Both the position numbers and the translations under genes were made by a program. Below the pieces are notes generated by a model. It did no database searches and was not told the origin of the DNA. It saw nothing but the letters and a program-made list of their open reading frames with translations. A stretch of DNA of 14,016 nt. Source: Thiobacillus denitrificans. Its GTDB lineage: Bacteria > Pseudomonadota > Gammaproteobacteria > Burkholderiales > Thiobacillaceae. Shown here piece by piece: positions 1 through 6,920 of the stretch; the first letter of the stretch is position 1, and each line of letters begins with the position of its first letter. Where the stretch lies: contig DILD01000074.1 in NCBI GenBank assembly GCA_002424845.1, positions 1-14,016 on the forward strand, given 5' to 3'.

Positions 1-477
1 GAGAAGAAGGCCCGTGTCGAAGACGCGCTGCACGCCACCCGTGCCGCCGTTGAAGAAGGCATCGTCCCCGGCGGCGGCGTCGCGCTGCTGCGCGCCAAGG
101 CCGCTGCTGCTGCCGTCAAGGGCGACAACCACGACCAGGACGCCGGCGTGAAGATCGTGCTGCGCGCCATCGAGGAGCCGCTGCGCCAGATCGTCAAGAA
201 CTGCGGCGAAGAGCCCTCGGTCGTCGTCAACAAGGTGCTGGAAGGCACCGGCAACTACGGCTACAACGCCGGCACCAGCGAATACGGCGACATGGTGGCA
301 ATGGGCGTGCTGGACCCGACCAAGGTCACCCGCACCGCGCTGCAGAACGCCGCTTCGATCGCCGGCCTGATGCTGACCACCGACTGCATGGTGGCCGACC
401 TGCCGGAAGACAAGTCGTCTGCCCCGATGGGCGGTGGCGACATGGGTGGCATGGGCGGTATGGGCGGCATGATGTAA
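1..477 (+). CDS. groEL: 60 kDa chaperonin GroEL, C-terminal part (5' end outside window)
   Basis: The frame is open from the first base and gives 158 residues, matching about the last 30% of GroEL (a full protein is near 548 residues). It begins with EKKARVEDALHATRAAVEEG, followed by a glycine-rich PGGGVALL turn, NCGEEPSVV, GNYGYNAGT, LDPTKVTR and LTTDCMVADLPE. These belong to the second half of the equatorial domain, which binds ATP and forms the inter-ring contacts. The tail has the methionine/glycine repeat GGMGGMGGMM that projects into the folding cavity. GroEL forms a tetradecameric cytosolic ring that folds proteins with GroES. groES would be expected upstream, outside the window. A strong intrinsic terminator follows 23 bases after the stop, separating it from the nap operon. 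Confidence 0.98.
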   Translation, partial: EKKARVEDALHATRAAVEEGIVPGGGVALLRAKAAAAAVKGDNHDQDAGVKIVLRAIEEPLRQIVKNCGEEPSVVVNKVLEGTGNYGYNAGTSEYGDMVAMGVLDPTKVTRTALQNAASIAGLMLTTDCMVADLPEDKSSAPMGGGDMGGMGGMGGMM

Positions 478-500
478 TTACCCCCTGCTCACGCAGTCCC

Positions 501-526
501 AAACCCCGCTTCGGCGGGGTTTTTTT
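501..526 (+). terminator. Rho-independent terminator of groEL
   Basis: CCCCGC at 504-509 pairs with GCGGGG at 514-519 around a TTCG loop. The flanking AA (502-503) and TT (520-521) extend the stem to 8 base pairs, and a run of seven T follows at 520-526. This is a textbook intrinsic terminator directly downstream of groEL. Confidence 0.93.
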
Positions 527-577
527 ATGCCACAAAAAAACCCATGCCCCAAAACAATGCGCTCGCATAGGGCCAGC

Positions 578-606
578 TTGACACAGGCGATAAACGGGCC
601 GATAAA
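578..606 (+). promoter_or_regulatory. Predicted sigma70-type promoter of the nap operon
   Basis: A perfect -35 hexamer TTGACA (578-583) is followed by a 17-base spacer and a -10-like GATAAA (601-606, four of six matches to TATAAT). Transcription would start near 613, leaving a leader of about 63 bases before napD. The motif lies after the groEL terminator and is the best promoter-like match before napD. I could not find a convincing FNR box (TTGAT-N4-ATCAA) next to it. Confidence 0.55.
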
Positions 607-610
607 GAAG

Positions 611-627
611 ATACCTGTGTCCGGTAT
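611..627. repeat. Inverted repeat ATACC-N7-GGTAT at the predicted nap transcription start
   Basis: ATACC (611-615) and GGTAT (623-627) are perfect inverted copies separated by 7 bases. They sit on the predicted start of nap transcription. The arms loosely resemble half sites of a NarL/NarP-type nitrate response regulator (TACYYMT), but spacing and matches are poor, so regulator identity is open. Confidence 0.35.
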
Positions 628-630
628 TCC

Positions 631-648
631 TTATCCAGGGCCGGATAA
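631..648. repeat. Inverted repeat TTATCC-N6-GGATAA in the nap leader
   Basis: TTATCC (631-636) and GGATAA (643-648) are perfect 6-base inverted copies around AGGGCC. If transcription starts near 613 this lies in the leader, 17 bases before the napD ribosome-binding site, and could be either an operator or a small RNA hairpin. Confidence 0.4.
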
Positions 649-675
649 CCAGAACAACGAATAAAAGGAGCTGCG

Positions 676-972
676 ATGAATCTGTCCGGTATTCTCGTCA
701 TGACCCTCCCGGAAAACCTGCCGCGCGTGGTAAGCGATCTCAGCGCGCTTCCGGGCGTGGAAGTTCATCAGCAAGACCCGATCGGCCGCGTGGTGGTGGT
801 GCTGGAAGCGGACAAGGTGCGCGAAGAAACCGATGGTCTGCGCCGCATTCAAGCCGTTCCCGGTGTGCTGATGGCCGAAATGGTTTTCCACTATTTTGAG
901 GAAGACGACGAGGCCCTGTCCGAGTTGCCGCCCGAGATCGCCGTACTGCCCGGGCTCAACGCCTGCCAATAA
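676..972 (+). CDS. napD: NapD, chaperone for the NapA signal peptide
   Basis: This 98-residue protein has the size and pattern of NapD: an opening SGILVMT strand, a central GVEVHQQDPIGRVVVVLE segment, an E-E/D-T-x-GL-x-x-I helix and a final GVLMAEMVFHYFEED strand. NapD is a small cytoplasmic ferredoxin-fold protein. It binds the twin-arginine signal peptide of NapA and holds back export until the molybdenum cofactor and iron-sulfur cluster are in place. The start is well placed: AAGGAG at 665-670 lies 5 bases before the ATG. It is the first gene of the operon, and napA follows after 34 bases. Immediate proximity to a NapA with a twin-arginine signal supports the call. Confidence 0.93.
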   Translation: MNLSGILVMTLPENLPRVVSDLSALPGVEVHQQDPIGRVVVVLEADKVREETDGLRRIQAVPGVLMAEMVFHYFEEDDEALSELPPEIAVLPGLNACQ

Positions 973-1006
973 ATCAATAAAACCCTGCCGATTCAAGGAG
1001 ACCGTC

Positions 1007-3751
1007 ATGCCCGTCACCCGTCGTGAGTTCCTGAAAACCGCCGTCGCCGGCGCCACTGCAACCACCATGAGCATGCCCTTGACCCGGATGGCCGAGGCCG
1101 CGGTCCAGCAACTGGAAAAGGGCTGGCAGTGGGACAAGTCCGTGTGCCGGTTTTGCGGCACCGGGTGCGGCATCCTGGTCGCCACCAAGGGCGGAAAAAT
1201 CGTCGCCACCAAGGGCGACCCGGATGCGCCGGTCAATCGCGGCCTCAACTGCATCAAGGGCTACTTCAACGGCAAGATCATCTACGGTGCGGACCGCCTG
1301 ACCCAGCCGCTCCTGCGCATGACCGACGGCAAGTTCGACAAGAAGGGCAAGTTCCAGCCCGTCTCGTGGGAGACCGCCCTCGACGTCATGGAAGAAAAAA
1401 TGCGCTGGGCGCTGAAGGAAAAGGGACCGGCCGGGCTCTCCATTTTCGGTTCCGGCCAGTACACCATCCATGAGGGCTACGTGGCGGCCAAGCTGATGAA
1501 GGCCGGCTTCCGTTCCAACAATCTCGACCCCAACGCCCGCCACTGCATGGCCTCGGCCGTGGTCGGCTTCATGCAGACCTTCGGCATCGACGAGCCGCAG
1601 GGCAACTACGACGACATCGAGCACACCGACACGGCCGTGCTGTGGGGCGCCAACATGGCCGAGATGCACCCCATCCTGTGGTCGCGCATCACCAACCGGC
1701 GGCTCACCCACGACAAGATGCGCGTGGTGAACCTGTCGGTCTACGGCAACATGTCGTCCGACATCGCCGACACCGAAATCATTTTCGCACCCAGCAGCGA
1801 CCTGGCCATCCAGAACTACATCGCGCGCGAAATCCTCGCCCGCAACGCGGCGGACTGGGACTTCGTCAAGAAGCACACGGTATTCGCCACCGGCCCGTAC
1901 GACATCGGCTACGGCTTCCGTCCCAAGAACGCCGACAAATTCGCCTCCGCCGCCGAAATGGAGACCTACAAGAACGAACAGGTTCGCGTGCTCGACAAGC
2001 ACGAAGCCATCGCCCAGCGCAGGAAGGAAGGCGAGGCCGTGCCGCAGGCCAATGCGGCCACGCCGATGAAGGACTGGGCGATCAGCCTGGAAGACTTCAA
2101 AAAGGCGCTGGAGCCCTACACCCTGGACTTCGTGGCCGAAGTCGCCAAGGGCGATCCGGACGAGCCGATGGCGGATTTCAAGGCCAAGCTCAAGCTGCTG
2201 GCCGATTACTACTGCGACCGCAGCCGCAAGATCGTGTCCTACTGGACCATGGGCTTCAACCAGCACCAGCGCGGCACCTGGGTCAACGAGCAGGCCTATA
2301 TGACCCACCTGCTGACCGGCCGCCAGTGCAAGCCGGGAGACGGGGCCTTCTCGCTGACCGGGCAGCCCTCCGCCTGCGGCACCGCACGCGAAGTCGGCAC
2401 TTTCGCGCATCGCCTGCCGGCCGATATGGTGGTGATGAATCCGAAACACCGGGGCATCGCCGAAAAAATCTGGAAGCTGCCCGCCGGCACCATCAACCCG
2501 CAGATGGGCAGCCATTACGTCAAGATCATGCGCGACCTGGAGGACGGCCAGATCCTGTTCAACTGGACCCAGGTGAACAACCCCTGGCAGAACACCGCCA
2601 ACGCCAACCACTGGATCAAGGCCGCGCGCGACATGAACAACTTCATCGTCGTCGCCGACGCCTACCCCAGCGTATCCGCCAAGGTGGCCGACCTGATCCT
2701 GCCCGCCGCCATGATCAACGAGAAGTGGGGCGCCTACGGCAACGCCGAGCGTCGCACCCAGGTGTGGCGCCAGCAGGTGCTGCCCCCGGGACAGGCGCGT
2801 GCCGACATCTGGATGATGCTGGAGTTGTCCAAGCGCTTTAAGTTGAAGGATGTCTGGGGCGCGCAAAAAATTCCCGGTCTCGAAGGCGGTCTGCCCGACG
2901 TGCTGCCCGGTGCGGTGGCCATGGGCTACACGCCCGAGTCGACGCTGTACGAAGTGCTGTTCGCCACGCCCGAGAACAAGAAAGTCAGATGGCCCGACCC
3001 CATCGCCAAGGGTCACGGCAACCACGTGGCCGATCTGCTGAAGGACGGCTGGTTCCCGGAGAAGGCGATGTTCGAGGAATACCGCCAGTTCGGTAGCGGC
3101 CACGCGCACGACCTGGCCCCCTTCGATATTTACCATCACGACAAAGTGCGTGGCCTGAAATGGCCGGTGGTGCAAAAGAATGGCAAGTGGGTGGAAACGC
3201 CCTGGCGCAACAACGAGCAATACGATCCCTATGTACAGAAAGGCATGGGCATCGACTTCTACGGCAACAACGGCAACGCCCTGGTGATGGGCGACCTGGA
3301 CAAGCCGGGCAATCCTGCCACGAAGGTGGACATCTCGCACAAGGCCAAAATCTACTTCCGGCCCTATGCCTCGCCGGTCGAAAAGCCCGATGCCAATTTC
3401 GACCTGTGGCTGTGCACCGGACGCGTGCTGGAACACTGGCACTCCGGCACCATGACCCGGCGCGTGTCCGAACTGCACCGCGCCGTGCCGTCCGCGGTCT
3501 GCTGGATCAACCAGAAGGATGCCGACGCCAAGGGACTCAAGCGCAACGACCTGGTGTGGGTCGAGTCGCGTCGCGGCAAAGTCAAGGTGCGCCTGGAAAC
3601 CGGCGGCCGCAACCGCGTGCCACGCGGGCTGGTCTACGTGCCCTGGTTCGATGAGGGCGTGCTGATCAACCGGGTGACGCTCGACGCGACCTGTCCGCTC
3701 TCGAAAGAGACCGACTTCAAGAAGTGCGCCGTGAAGGTCTACAAGGCCTGA
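1007..3751 (+). CDS. napA: NapA, catalytic subunit of periplasmic nitrate reductase
   Basis: NapA reduces nitrate to nitrite in the periplasm with a bis-MGD molybdenum centre and one [4Fe-4S] cluster. The chosen ATG has AAGGAG at 995-1000 and gives 914 residues. An in-frame ATG at 896 lies inside napD and is unlikely. A twin-arginine signal TRREFLK (R5, R6) is followed by a hydrophobic stretch and a likely cleavage site after AEA (residue 31). Cluster ligands are C47, C50, C54 and C82, and the likely Mo ligand is C180 in NARHCMASAVVGF. Other NapA hallmarks are FSLTGQPSACGTAREVGTF, GRVLEHWHSGTMTRR and the C-terminal LSKETDFKKCAVKV. It is about 85 residues longer than the E. coli enzyme (828). 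Segments such as VNNPWQNTANANHWIKAARD match, as I recall them, the long epsilonproteobacterial form. Confidence 0.97.
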   Translation: MPVTRREFLKTAVAGATATTMSMPLTRMAEAAVQQLEKGWQWDKSVCRFCGTGCGILVATKGGKIVATKGDPDAPVNRGLNCIKGYFNGKIIYGADRLTQPLLRMTDGKFDKKGKFQPVSWETALDVMEEKMRWALKEKGPAGLSIFGSGQYTIHEGYVAAKLMKAGFRSNNLDPNARHCMASAVVGFMQTFGIDEPQGNYDDIEHTDTAVLWGANMAEMHPILWSRITNRRLTHDKMRVVNLSVYGNMSSDIADTEIIFAPSSDLAIQNYIAREILARNAADWDFVKKHTVFATGPYDIGYGFRPKNADKFASAAEMETYKNEQVRVLDKHEAIAQRRKEGEAVPQANAATPMKDWAISLEDFKKALEPYTLDFVAEVAKGDPDEPMADFKAKLKLLADYYCDRSRKIVSYWTMGFNQHQRGTWVNEQAYMTHLLTGRQCKPGDGAFSLTGQPSACGTAREVGTFAHRLPADMVVMNPKHRGIAEKIWKLPAGTINPQMGSHYVKIMRDLEDGQILFNWTQVNNPWQNTANANHWIKAARDMNNFIVVADAYPSVSAKVADLILPAAMINEKWGAYGNAERRTQVWRQQVLPPGQARADIWMMLELSKRFKLKDVWGAQKIPGLEGGLPDVLPGAVAMGYTPESTLYEVLFATPENKKVRWPDPIAKGHGNHVADLLKDGWFPEKAMFEEYRQFGSGHAHDLAPFDIYHHDKVRGLKWPVVQKNGKWVETPWRNNEQYDPYVQKGMGIDFYGNNGNALVMGDLDKPGNPATKVDISHKAKIYFRPYASPVEKPDANFDLWLCTGRVLEHWHSGTMTRRVSELHRAVPSAVCWINQKDADAKGLKRNDLVWVESRRGKVKVRLETGGRNRVPRGLVYVPWFDEGVLINRVTLDATCPLSKETDFKKCAVKVYKA

Positions 3752-3757
3752 CTCCGC

Positions 3758-3811
3758 CTGCGGCCTTGCAGCCGGCAAGCGGCGATTGCCCTGCTTGCCG
3801 GTCGGCCGCAG
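3758..3811 (+). promoter_or_regulatory. Large hairpin between napA and napG
   Basis: CTGCGGCC (3758-3765) pairs with GGCCGCAG (3804-3811), and CCGGCAAGC (3772-3780) pairs with GCTTGCCGG (3793-3801). An asymmetric internal loop (TTGCAG opposite TC) separates the two stems, and the apex can pair further as GGC/GCC around GATT. The structure starts 6 bases after the napA stop. No T-run follows, so it is not a standard terminator. It more likely shields the napDA part of the message from 3' decay or adjusts expression of napGHB relative to napDA. Confidence 0.7.
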
Positions 3812-3837
3812 CCCCAGCGCATTTCGACTGATCGAAC

Positions 3838-4614
3838 ATGTCCGTCAAGAACCCTGCCCGCCGCGACTTTCTGGTCAAGGCTGCCCAAGGCACCGCCGTG
3901 GCGGCCTGCGGCGGCCTGCTGTGGGATTACCTGCTGCGCCAGGAAGTACGCGCGCATCCTTACGCCCTACGGCCGCCGGGCGCGCTGGCCGAGGGAGATT
4001 TCCATGCTGCCTGTATCAAATGCGGGCAATGCGTGAATGCCTGCCCGTATGACACGCTCAAGCTCGCAGGTGCCGGAGGCGACATGCCGATCGGCACGCC
4101 CTATTTCACGCCACGCGAGATTCCCTGCTACCTGTGCCCGGACATTCCCTGCATGAAGGCCTGCCCCACCGGTGCGCTGTCGCCGGAACTCGAGGATATC
4201 AACGCGTCCCGCATGGGGCTGGCGGTGATCGACCTGGAGAATTGCCTGTCCTGGAAAGGACTGCGCTGTGAAATCTGCCATCGCGAATGTCCGCTGAAGG
4301 GCCGCGCCATCGTCCTGGAAGCCCACCCGCGCGGCATTTCCAAACATGCGATGTTCTTCCCCATCGTGCATTCCGATGCCTGCACCGGCTGCGGCATCTG
4401 CGAGAAAGCCTGCCCCACCACCGAAGCGGCCATCCGCATCCTGCCGCACAAGCTGGTGCAGGGAAAAATCGGCGACCACTATCGCCTCGGCTGGACCGAG
4501 AAAAGCGAAATCACCCAGGATTTCAAGCCCGGTGCCGCGACCGAATCCGGCGCGCCGCTCAAACCCGGGAAAAAAGCGCCGGGCGTGGATTATCTGAATG
4601 AGGGTGGGCTATGA
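3838..4614 (+). CDS. napG: NapG, ferredoxin-type iron-sulfur protein
   Basis: The 258-residue protein begins with a twin-arginine signal (ARRDFL, R8 and R9) and a hydrophobic segment, so it should be exported to the periplasmic face. Four [4Fe-4S] ligand sets are visible: C59/62/65/69, C97/100/105/109, C136/144/147/151 and C182/185/188/192. This four-cluster MauM/NapG layout is typical of NapG, which with membrane-bound NapH passes electrons from quinol towards NapB and NapA. The ATG at 3838 is the only sensible start, because an in-frame stop lies at 3829-3831. No clear Shine-Dalgarno sequence precedes it, which may mean weaker or structure-dependent translation after the upstream hairpin. 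Its stop overlaps the napH start (ATGA), implying coupled translation. Confidence 0.94.
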   Translation: MSVKNPARRDFLVKAAQGTAVAACGGLLWDYLLRQEVRAHPYALRPPGALAEGDFHAACIKCGQCVNACPYDTLKLAGAGGDMPIGTPYFTPREIPCYLCPDIPCMKACPTGALSPELEDINASRMGLAVIDLENCLSWKGLRCEICHRECPLKGRAIVLEAHPRGISKHAMFFPIVHSDACTGCGICEKACPTTEAAIRILPHKLVQGKIGDHYRLGWTEKSEITQDFKPGAATESGAPLKPGKKAPGVDYLNEGGL

Positions 4615-5540
4615 GCGAGCTCCCCCAGCATTCAAGATCGGCCGCGGAGGCATCCATCGCGAAACTGCACGCACGCACGGGCATGTCGCGCCTGCTCGGC
4701 TGGCGTCACCTGGTGCTGCGCCGTCTCAGCCAGTTCGGCATTCTGCTGCTCTTCTTCGGGACCGCGCATTGGGGCTGGCAGGCGACCAAAGGCGTGCCGC
4801 TGCTGACAGGCAATCTTTCAAGCTCTGAATTTCTCGGTCTGATTCCCATGGCCGACCCTTTCGCGGTGCTACAGATTTTTTTCGCCGGGCACATCCTGAA
4901 AACGGAATCCCTCATCGGCGCCGCGCTGGTGCTGGGTTTCTACGCCCTGGTCGGCGGCAGGGTGTTTTGCGCCTGGGTCTGTCCGGTCAATGCAGTCACC
5001 GACCTGGCCGGGTGGATGCGCCAGCGCCTGCCCATTCCGACGCTGTTTCCGCTCAACCGCAACATGCGTTATTTCGTGCTGGCCACCGCGCTGATTCTGT
5101 CCGTCGTCAGCGGGGTGGCGGCTTTCGAGTGGGTGAGCCCGATTGGCATGACGCACCGCGGCATCATCTTCGGGATGGGGATGGGATTTCTTGCCCTGAT
5201 CGCCATTTTCCTGTTCGACCTGCTGATTCTGAAAAACGGCTGGTGCGGCCATCTGTGCCCGATGGGCGCGTTCTGGTCGATGGTGGGGAAAACGGCCCAG
5301 ATCCGCGTGCGTTTCGACAAGGACACCTGCACGCATTGCGGCGAGTGCGCCCGGGTCTGCCCTGAGCCGCAAGTCCTGAATCTGAAAAAACTCGAACAAA
5401 CGGGTTGCGTCATCCCCGGCGAATGCAGCAATTGCGGTCGCTGCACGGATTTATGTCCGGAAGACAGCCTGCGTTTTGCCTTACGTCCGTTGATCCACCG
5501 CCCTGCTGTTCCCAAGGTCCGAGCGACCAGTCCCGAATAA
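4611..5540 (+). CDS. napH: NapH, membrane iron-sulfur quinol dehydrogenase subunit
   Basis: The 309 residues contain about four to five membrane helices (roughly 41-57, 85-112, 153-172, 184-208). Two cysteine motifs CxxxCP lie near membrane ends (C120-C124 in CAWVCPVN and C212-C216 in CGHLCPMG). Two C-terminal [4Fe-4S] ferredoxin sets follow: C240/243/246/250 and C272/275/278/282. This is the standard NapH plan, with the ferredoxin domain on the cytoplasmic side. NapH binds NapG and is thought to oxidise quinol. The start codon overlaps the napG stop by 4 bases, with GAGGGTGGG just upstream as a ribosome-binding site. In this operon there is no napC, so NapGH is the only quinol-linked electron entry that can be seen. 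Confidence 0.94.
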   Translation: MSELPQHSRSAAEASIAKLHARTGMSRLLGWRHLVLRRLSQFGILLLFFGTAHWGWQATKGVPLLTGNLSSSEFLGLIPMADPFAVLQIFFAGHILKTESLIGAALVLGFYALVGGRVFCAWVCPVNAVTDLAGWMRQRLPIPTLFPLNRNMRYFVLATALILSVVSGVAAFEWVSPIGMTHRGIIFGMGMGFLALIAIFLFDLLILKNGWCGHLCPMGAFWSMVGKTAQIRVRFDKDTCTHCGECARVCPEPQVLNLKKLEQTGCVIPGECSNCGRCTDLCPEDSLRFALRPLIHRPAVPKVRATSPE

Positions 5541-5560
5541 CCGACCCTCAGGAGGATGAA

Positions 5561-6010
5561 ATGAAAAAACTTGTACTGACCCTTGCCGTGATGGCACTAA
5601 GCCTGCCGGCGGCAGCAGCGGATAAAGGGCTGACCGAGGAACAGATGGGCTTGTCCAGGACCAGCGTCAACATCGATCCGGACCCCGCCACGTTTGAATA
5701 CAGTCAGGCCGACCCCTCCACCAGCGGCGTGTTGCCGCGCGCCTATCCGGGGGCCCCGCCCATGGTTCCGCACATGATCGCGGACCTGCTGCCCATCACG
5801 CGCGATTCCAACAATTGCGTGGCCTGCCACCAGCAACCCGACCAGGTCGGCAAGAAAAAGGTGAAGGGCGACCCCACCCCATTGCCCGCGTCGCACTACA
5901 CCAGCGTCAAGAACAACGCCCTCAACATGGGCCGCTACAACTGCATCCAGTGCCATACGCCGCAGGCCAATGTGAACAACCTGGTGGGCAACACCTTCAA
6001 TCGCAAGTAA
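5561..6010 (+). CDS. napB: NapB, dihaem c-type cytochrome subunit of nitrate reductase
   Basis: The protein has 149 residues from the ATG at 5561, which has a strong AGGAGGA site at 5550-5556; longer in-frame readings would run back into napH. It starts with a Sec signal peptide (MKKLVLTLAV, hydrophobic core, likely cleavage after the alanine run near residue 20). Two haem-binding motifs are present: C86-VA-C89-H90 and C128-IQ-C131-H132. H71 in PHMIADL and H112 in SHYTS fit the distal axial ligands known for the family. NapB is a small periplasmic dihaem cytochrome that binds NapA and feeds electrons to its [4Fe-4S] cluster. It is the last gene of the operon, 20 bases after napH. Confidence 0.95.
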   Translation: MKKLVLTLAVMALSLPAAAADKGLTEEQMGLSRTSVNIDPDPATFEYSQADPSTSGVLPRAYPGAPPMVPHMIADLLPITRDSNNCVACHQQPDQVGKKKVKGDPTPLPASHYTSVKNNALNMGRYNCIQCHTPQANVNNLVGNTFNRK

Positions 6011-6020
6011 GGCGTCGAAC

Positions 6021-6063
6021 GGGTGCGCGCCTGTGCGCACCCTCGCCAGCCCGATGGCTGGCG
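6021..6063. terminator. Two tandem hairpins between convergent genes
   Basis: GGGTGCGC (6021-6028) pairs with GCGCACCC (6035-6042) around a 6-base loop. CGCCAGCC (6044-6051) pairs with GGCTGGCG (6056-6063) around CGAT. Both stems are perfect 8-mers, one base apart. They fill the 63-base gap between napB and the convergent minus-strand gene, so they may end transcription or protect messages from both sides. Neither strand has a clear T-run after them, so classic intrinsic termination is uncertain. Confidence 0.6.
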
Positions 6064-6073
6064 TGCCGGGGCG

Positions 6074-6772
6074 TTACCGGCCGCCGCCCGGATTCAGGGC
6101 TTCGGTCAGTTTCAAGCCGGCGAGTTCGTGCATCGCGCGAGCCAGGTAATAGAGCACCGCCATCATCATCAACATGGATGGCAAGGCGATCATCGGGTAG
6201 CTCAACAGGGTCAGGCGCCCGAGTTCGGCATTGAACGCCTCGCTGCCCGCCGGACTGGTGACGATCCAGGTAGCCAGAAAATAATTCATCGCCGCGGAGA
6301 AGAAGAAGGTGCCGCCGAGCAGGCAGGTTGCGTTTTGCAAACGCCTGTCGAAATCACGCGCTGTTCCGCGCGCATCCAGTTGCTGTTGCACCCGCTCCAC
6401 ATCGATCAGCGCGGGCGTGTACAACAAGGTCTTCACCAGGGGGTAACGGGTGCGGGTGGACACCAGCACGGCCAGGCCGATCAGGCCGGGAATCGCGGCC
6501 TCCTTCACCGCCAGCCACCGGGTGTCGAGTTGCAGCAGGCCGATGCCGCCGGTGAGGAGAATGCTGACCAGACCCAGCACGGAGATGAAATTGATCTTGC
6601 GCTGTCCGATCAGGTCGAATGCGCCCCAGCCAAGCGGGAAGGCGAGCGCCAGCACGAGTCCGCCCACGACCCCCAGATCCTGTTCACCACTGAACTTCAT
6701 CAGGATGATCGAAGGAATGACGATATTGATCAGCAGTTCGAGCAGCGGATTGGATTGACGGGGTTTGGACAT
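6074..6772 (-). CDS. VC0807-family integral membrane protein of unknown function
   Basis: The 232-residue protein is very hydrophobic, with about six likely membrane helices (near residues 8-26, 33-54, 63-83, 91-106, 148-170 and 188-213). A charged loop lies between helices four and five (about 107-147). Conserved-looking features are NPLLELLINIVIP at the start, FPLGWGAFDL, KINFISVLGLVS, LLTGGIGLLQLD, KEAAIPGLIGLAVL and LSYPMIALPSM. From memory this matches proteins annotated as the VC0807 family, whose role is not known. The start at 6772 gives the usual N-terminus, but no strong ribosome-binding site is visible before it. It is transcribed towards napB and away from the DUF294 gene, sharing a 177-base divergent region with the latter. 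No function can be assigned from sequence alone. Confidence 0.85.
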   Translation of the reverse strand: MSKPRQSNPLLELLINIVIPSIILMKFSGEQDLGVVGGLVLALAFPLGWGAFDLIGQRKINFISVLGLVSILLTGGIGLLQLDTRWLAVKEAAIPGLIGLAVLVSTRTRYPLVKTLLYTPALIDVERVQQQLDARGTARDFDRRLQNATCLLGGTFFFSAAMNYFLATWIVTSPAGSEAFNAELGRLTLLSYPMIALPSMLMMMAVLYYLARAMHELAGLKLTEALNPGGGR

Positions 6773-6803
6773 AAGCGGATAGATGAAGTCTGAGTCTCAT
6801 GAC

Positions 6804-6824
6804 ACTGACCGTGCACGGGTCAGT
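6804..6824. repeat. Palindrome ACTGACC-N7-GGTCAGT in a divergent promoter region
   Basis: ACTGACC (6804-6810) and GGTCAGT (6818-6824) are perfect inverted 7-mers around GTGCACG. The core CCGTGCACGG (6809-6818) is itself a perfect 10-base palindrome. It lies 32 bases before the start of the minus-strand membrane gene and 126 bases before the DUF294 gene start, a position that suits an operator controlling one or both. I do not recognise the cognate regulator. Confidence 0.5.
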
Positions 6825-6890
6825 TGGTTTCAGCCGGTTGCGTAAGCCTGGCCCGGCATTTTATCGAATCCGCGCCCGCCTCGTTGTTCT

Positions 6891-6920
6891 TTGCGTGTTA
6901 CGGCGGATGCACGGTAAATT
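6891..6920 (+). promoter_or_regulatory. Possible promoter of the DUF294/exonuclease genes
   Basis: TTGCGT (6891-6896) and TAAATT (6915-6920) are separated by 18 bases. Matches to the consensus are modest (three of six and four of six). Transcription would start near 6927, giving a leader of only about 23 bases before the proposed ATG at 6950. Confidence 0.3.

Noticed and set aside
578..594. FNR-like box TTGAC...GATAA upstream of nap
   Set aside because: The half-site spacing is wrong for TTGAT-N4-ATCAA and the second half matches poorly. The TTGACA is better explained as a -35 hexamer.
612..626. NarL/NarP 7-2-7 site in the nap leader
   Set aside because: Only one heptamer is close to consensus and the spacing is one base rather than two, so I kept it only as an unassigned inverted repeat.
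896..1006. A 37-residue N-terminal extension of NapA starting at 896
   Set aside because: It overlaps the end of napD, lacks a ribosome-binding site, and would bury the twin-arginine signal. The ATG at 1007 has AAGGAG at the right distance.
974..3778. A 934-codon open frame on the minus strand opposite napA
   Set aside because: It mirrors a fully supported napA, has no recognisable domain, and is the kind of long antisense frame expected in GC-rich coding DNA.
6023..6793. A 256-codon plus-strand frame opposite the VC0807-type gene
   Set aside because: Gln/His/Arg-rich translation typical of a shadow. The opposite strand gives a coherent six-helix membrane protein.
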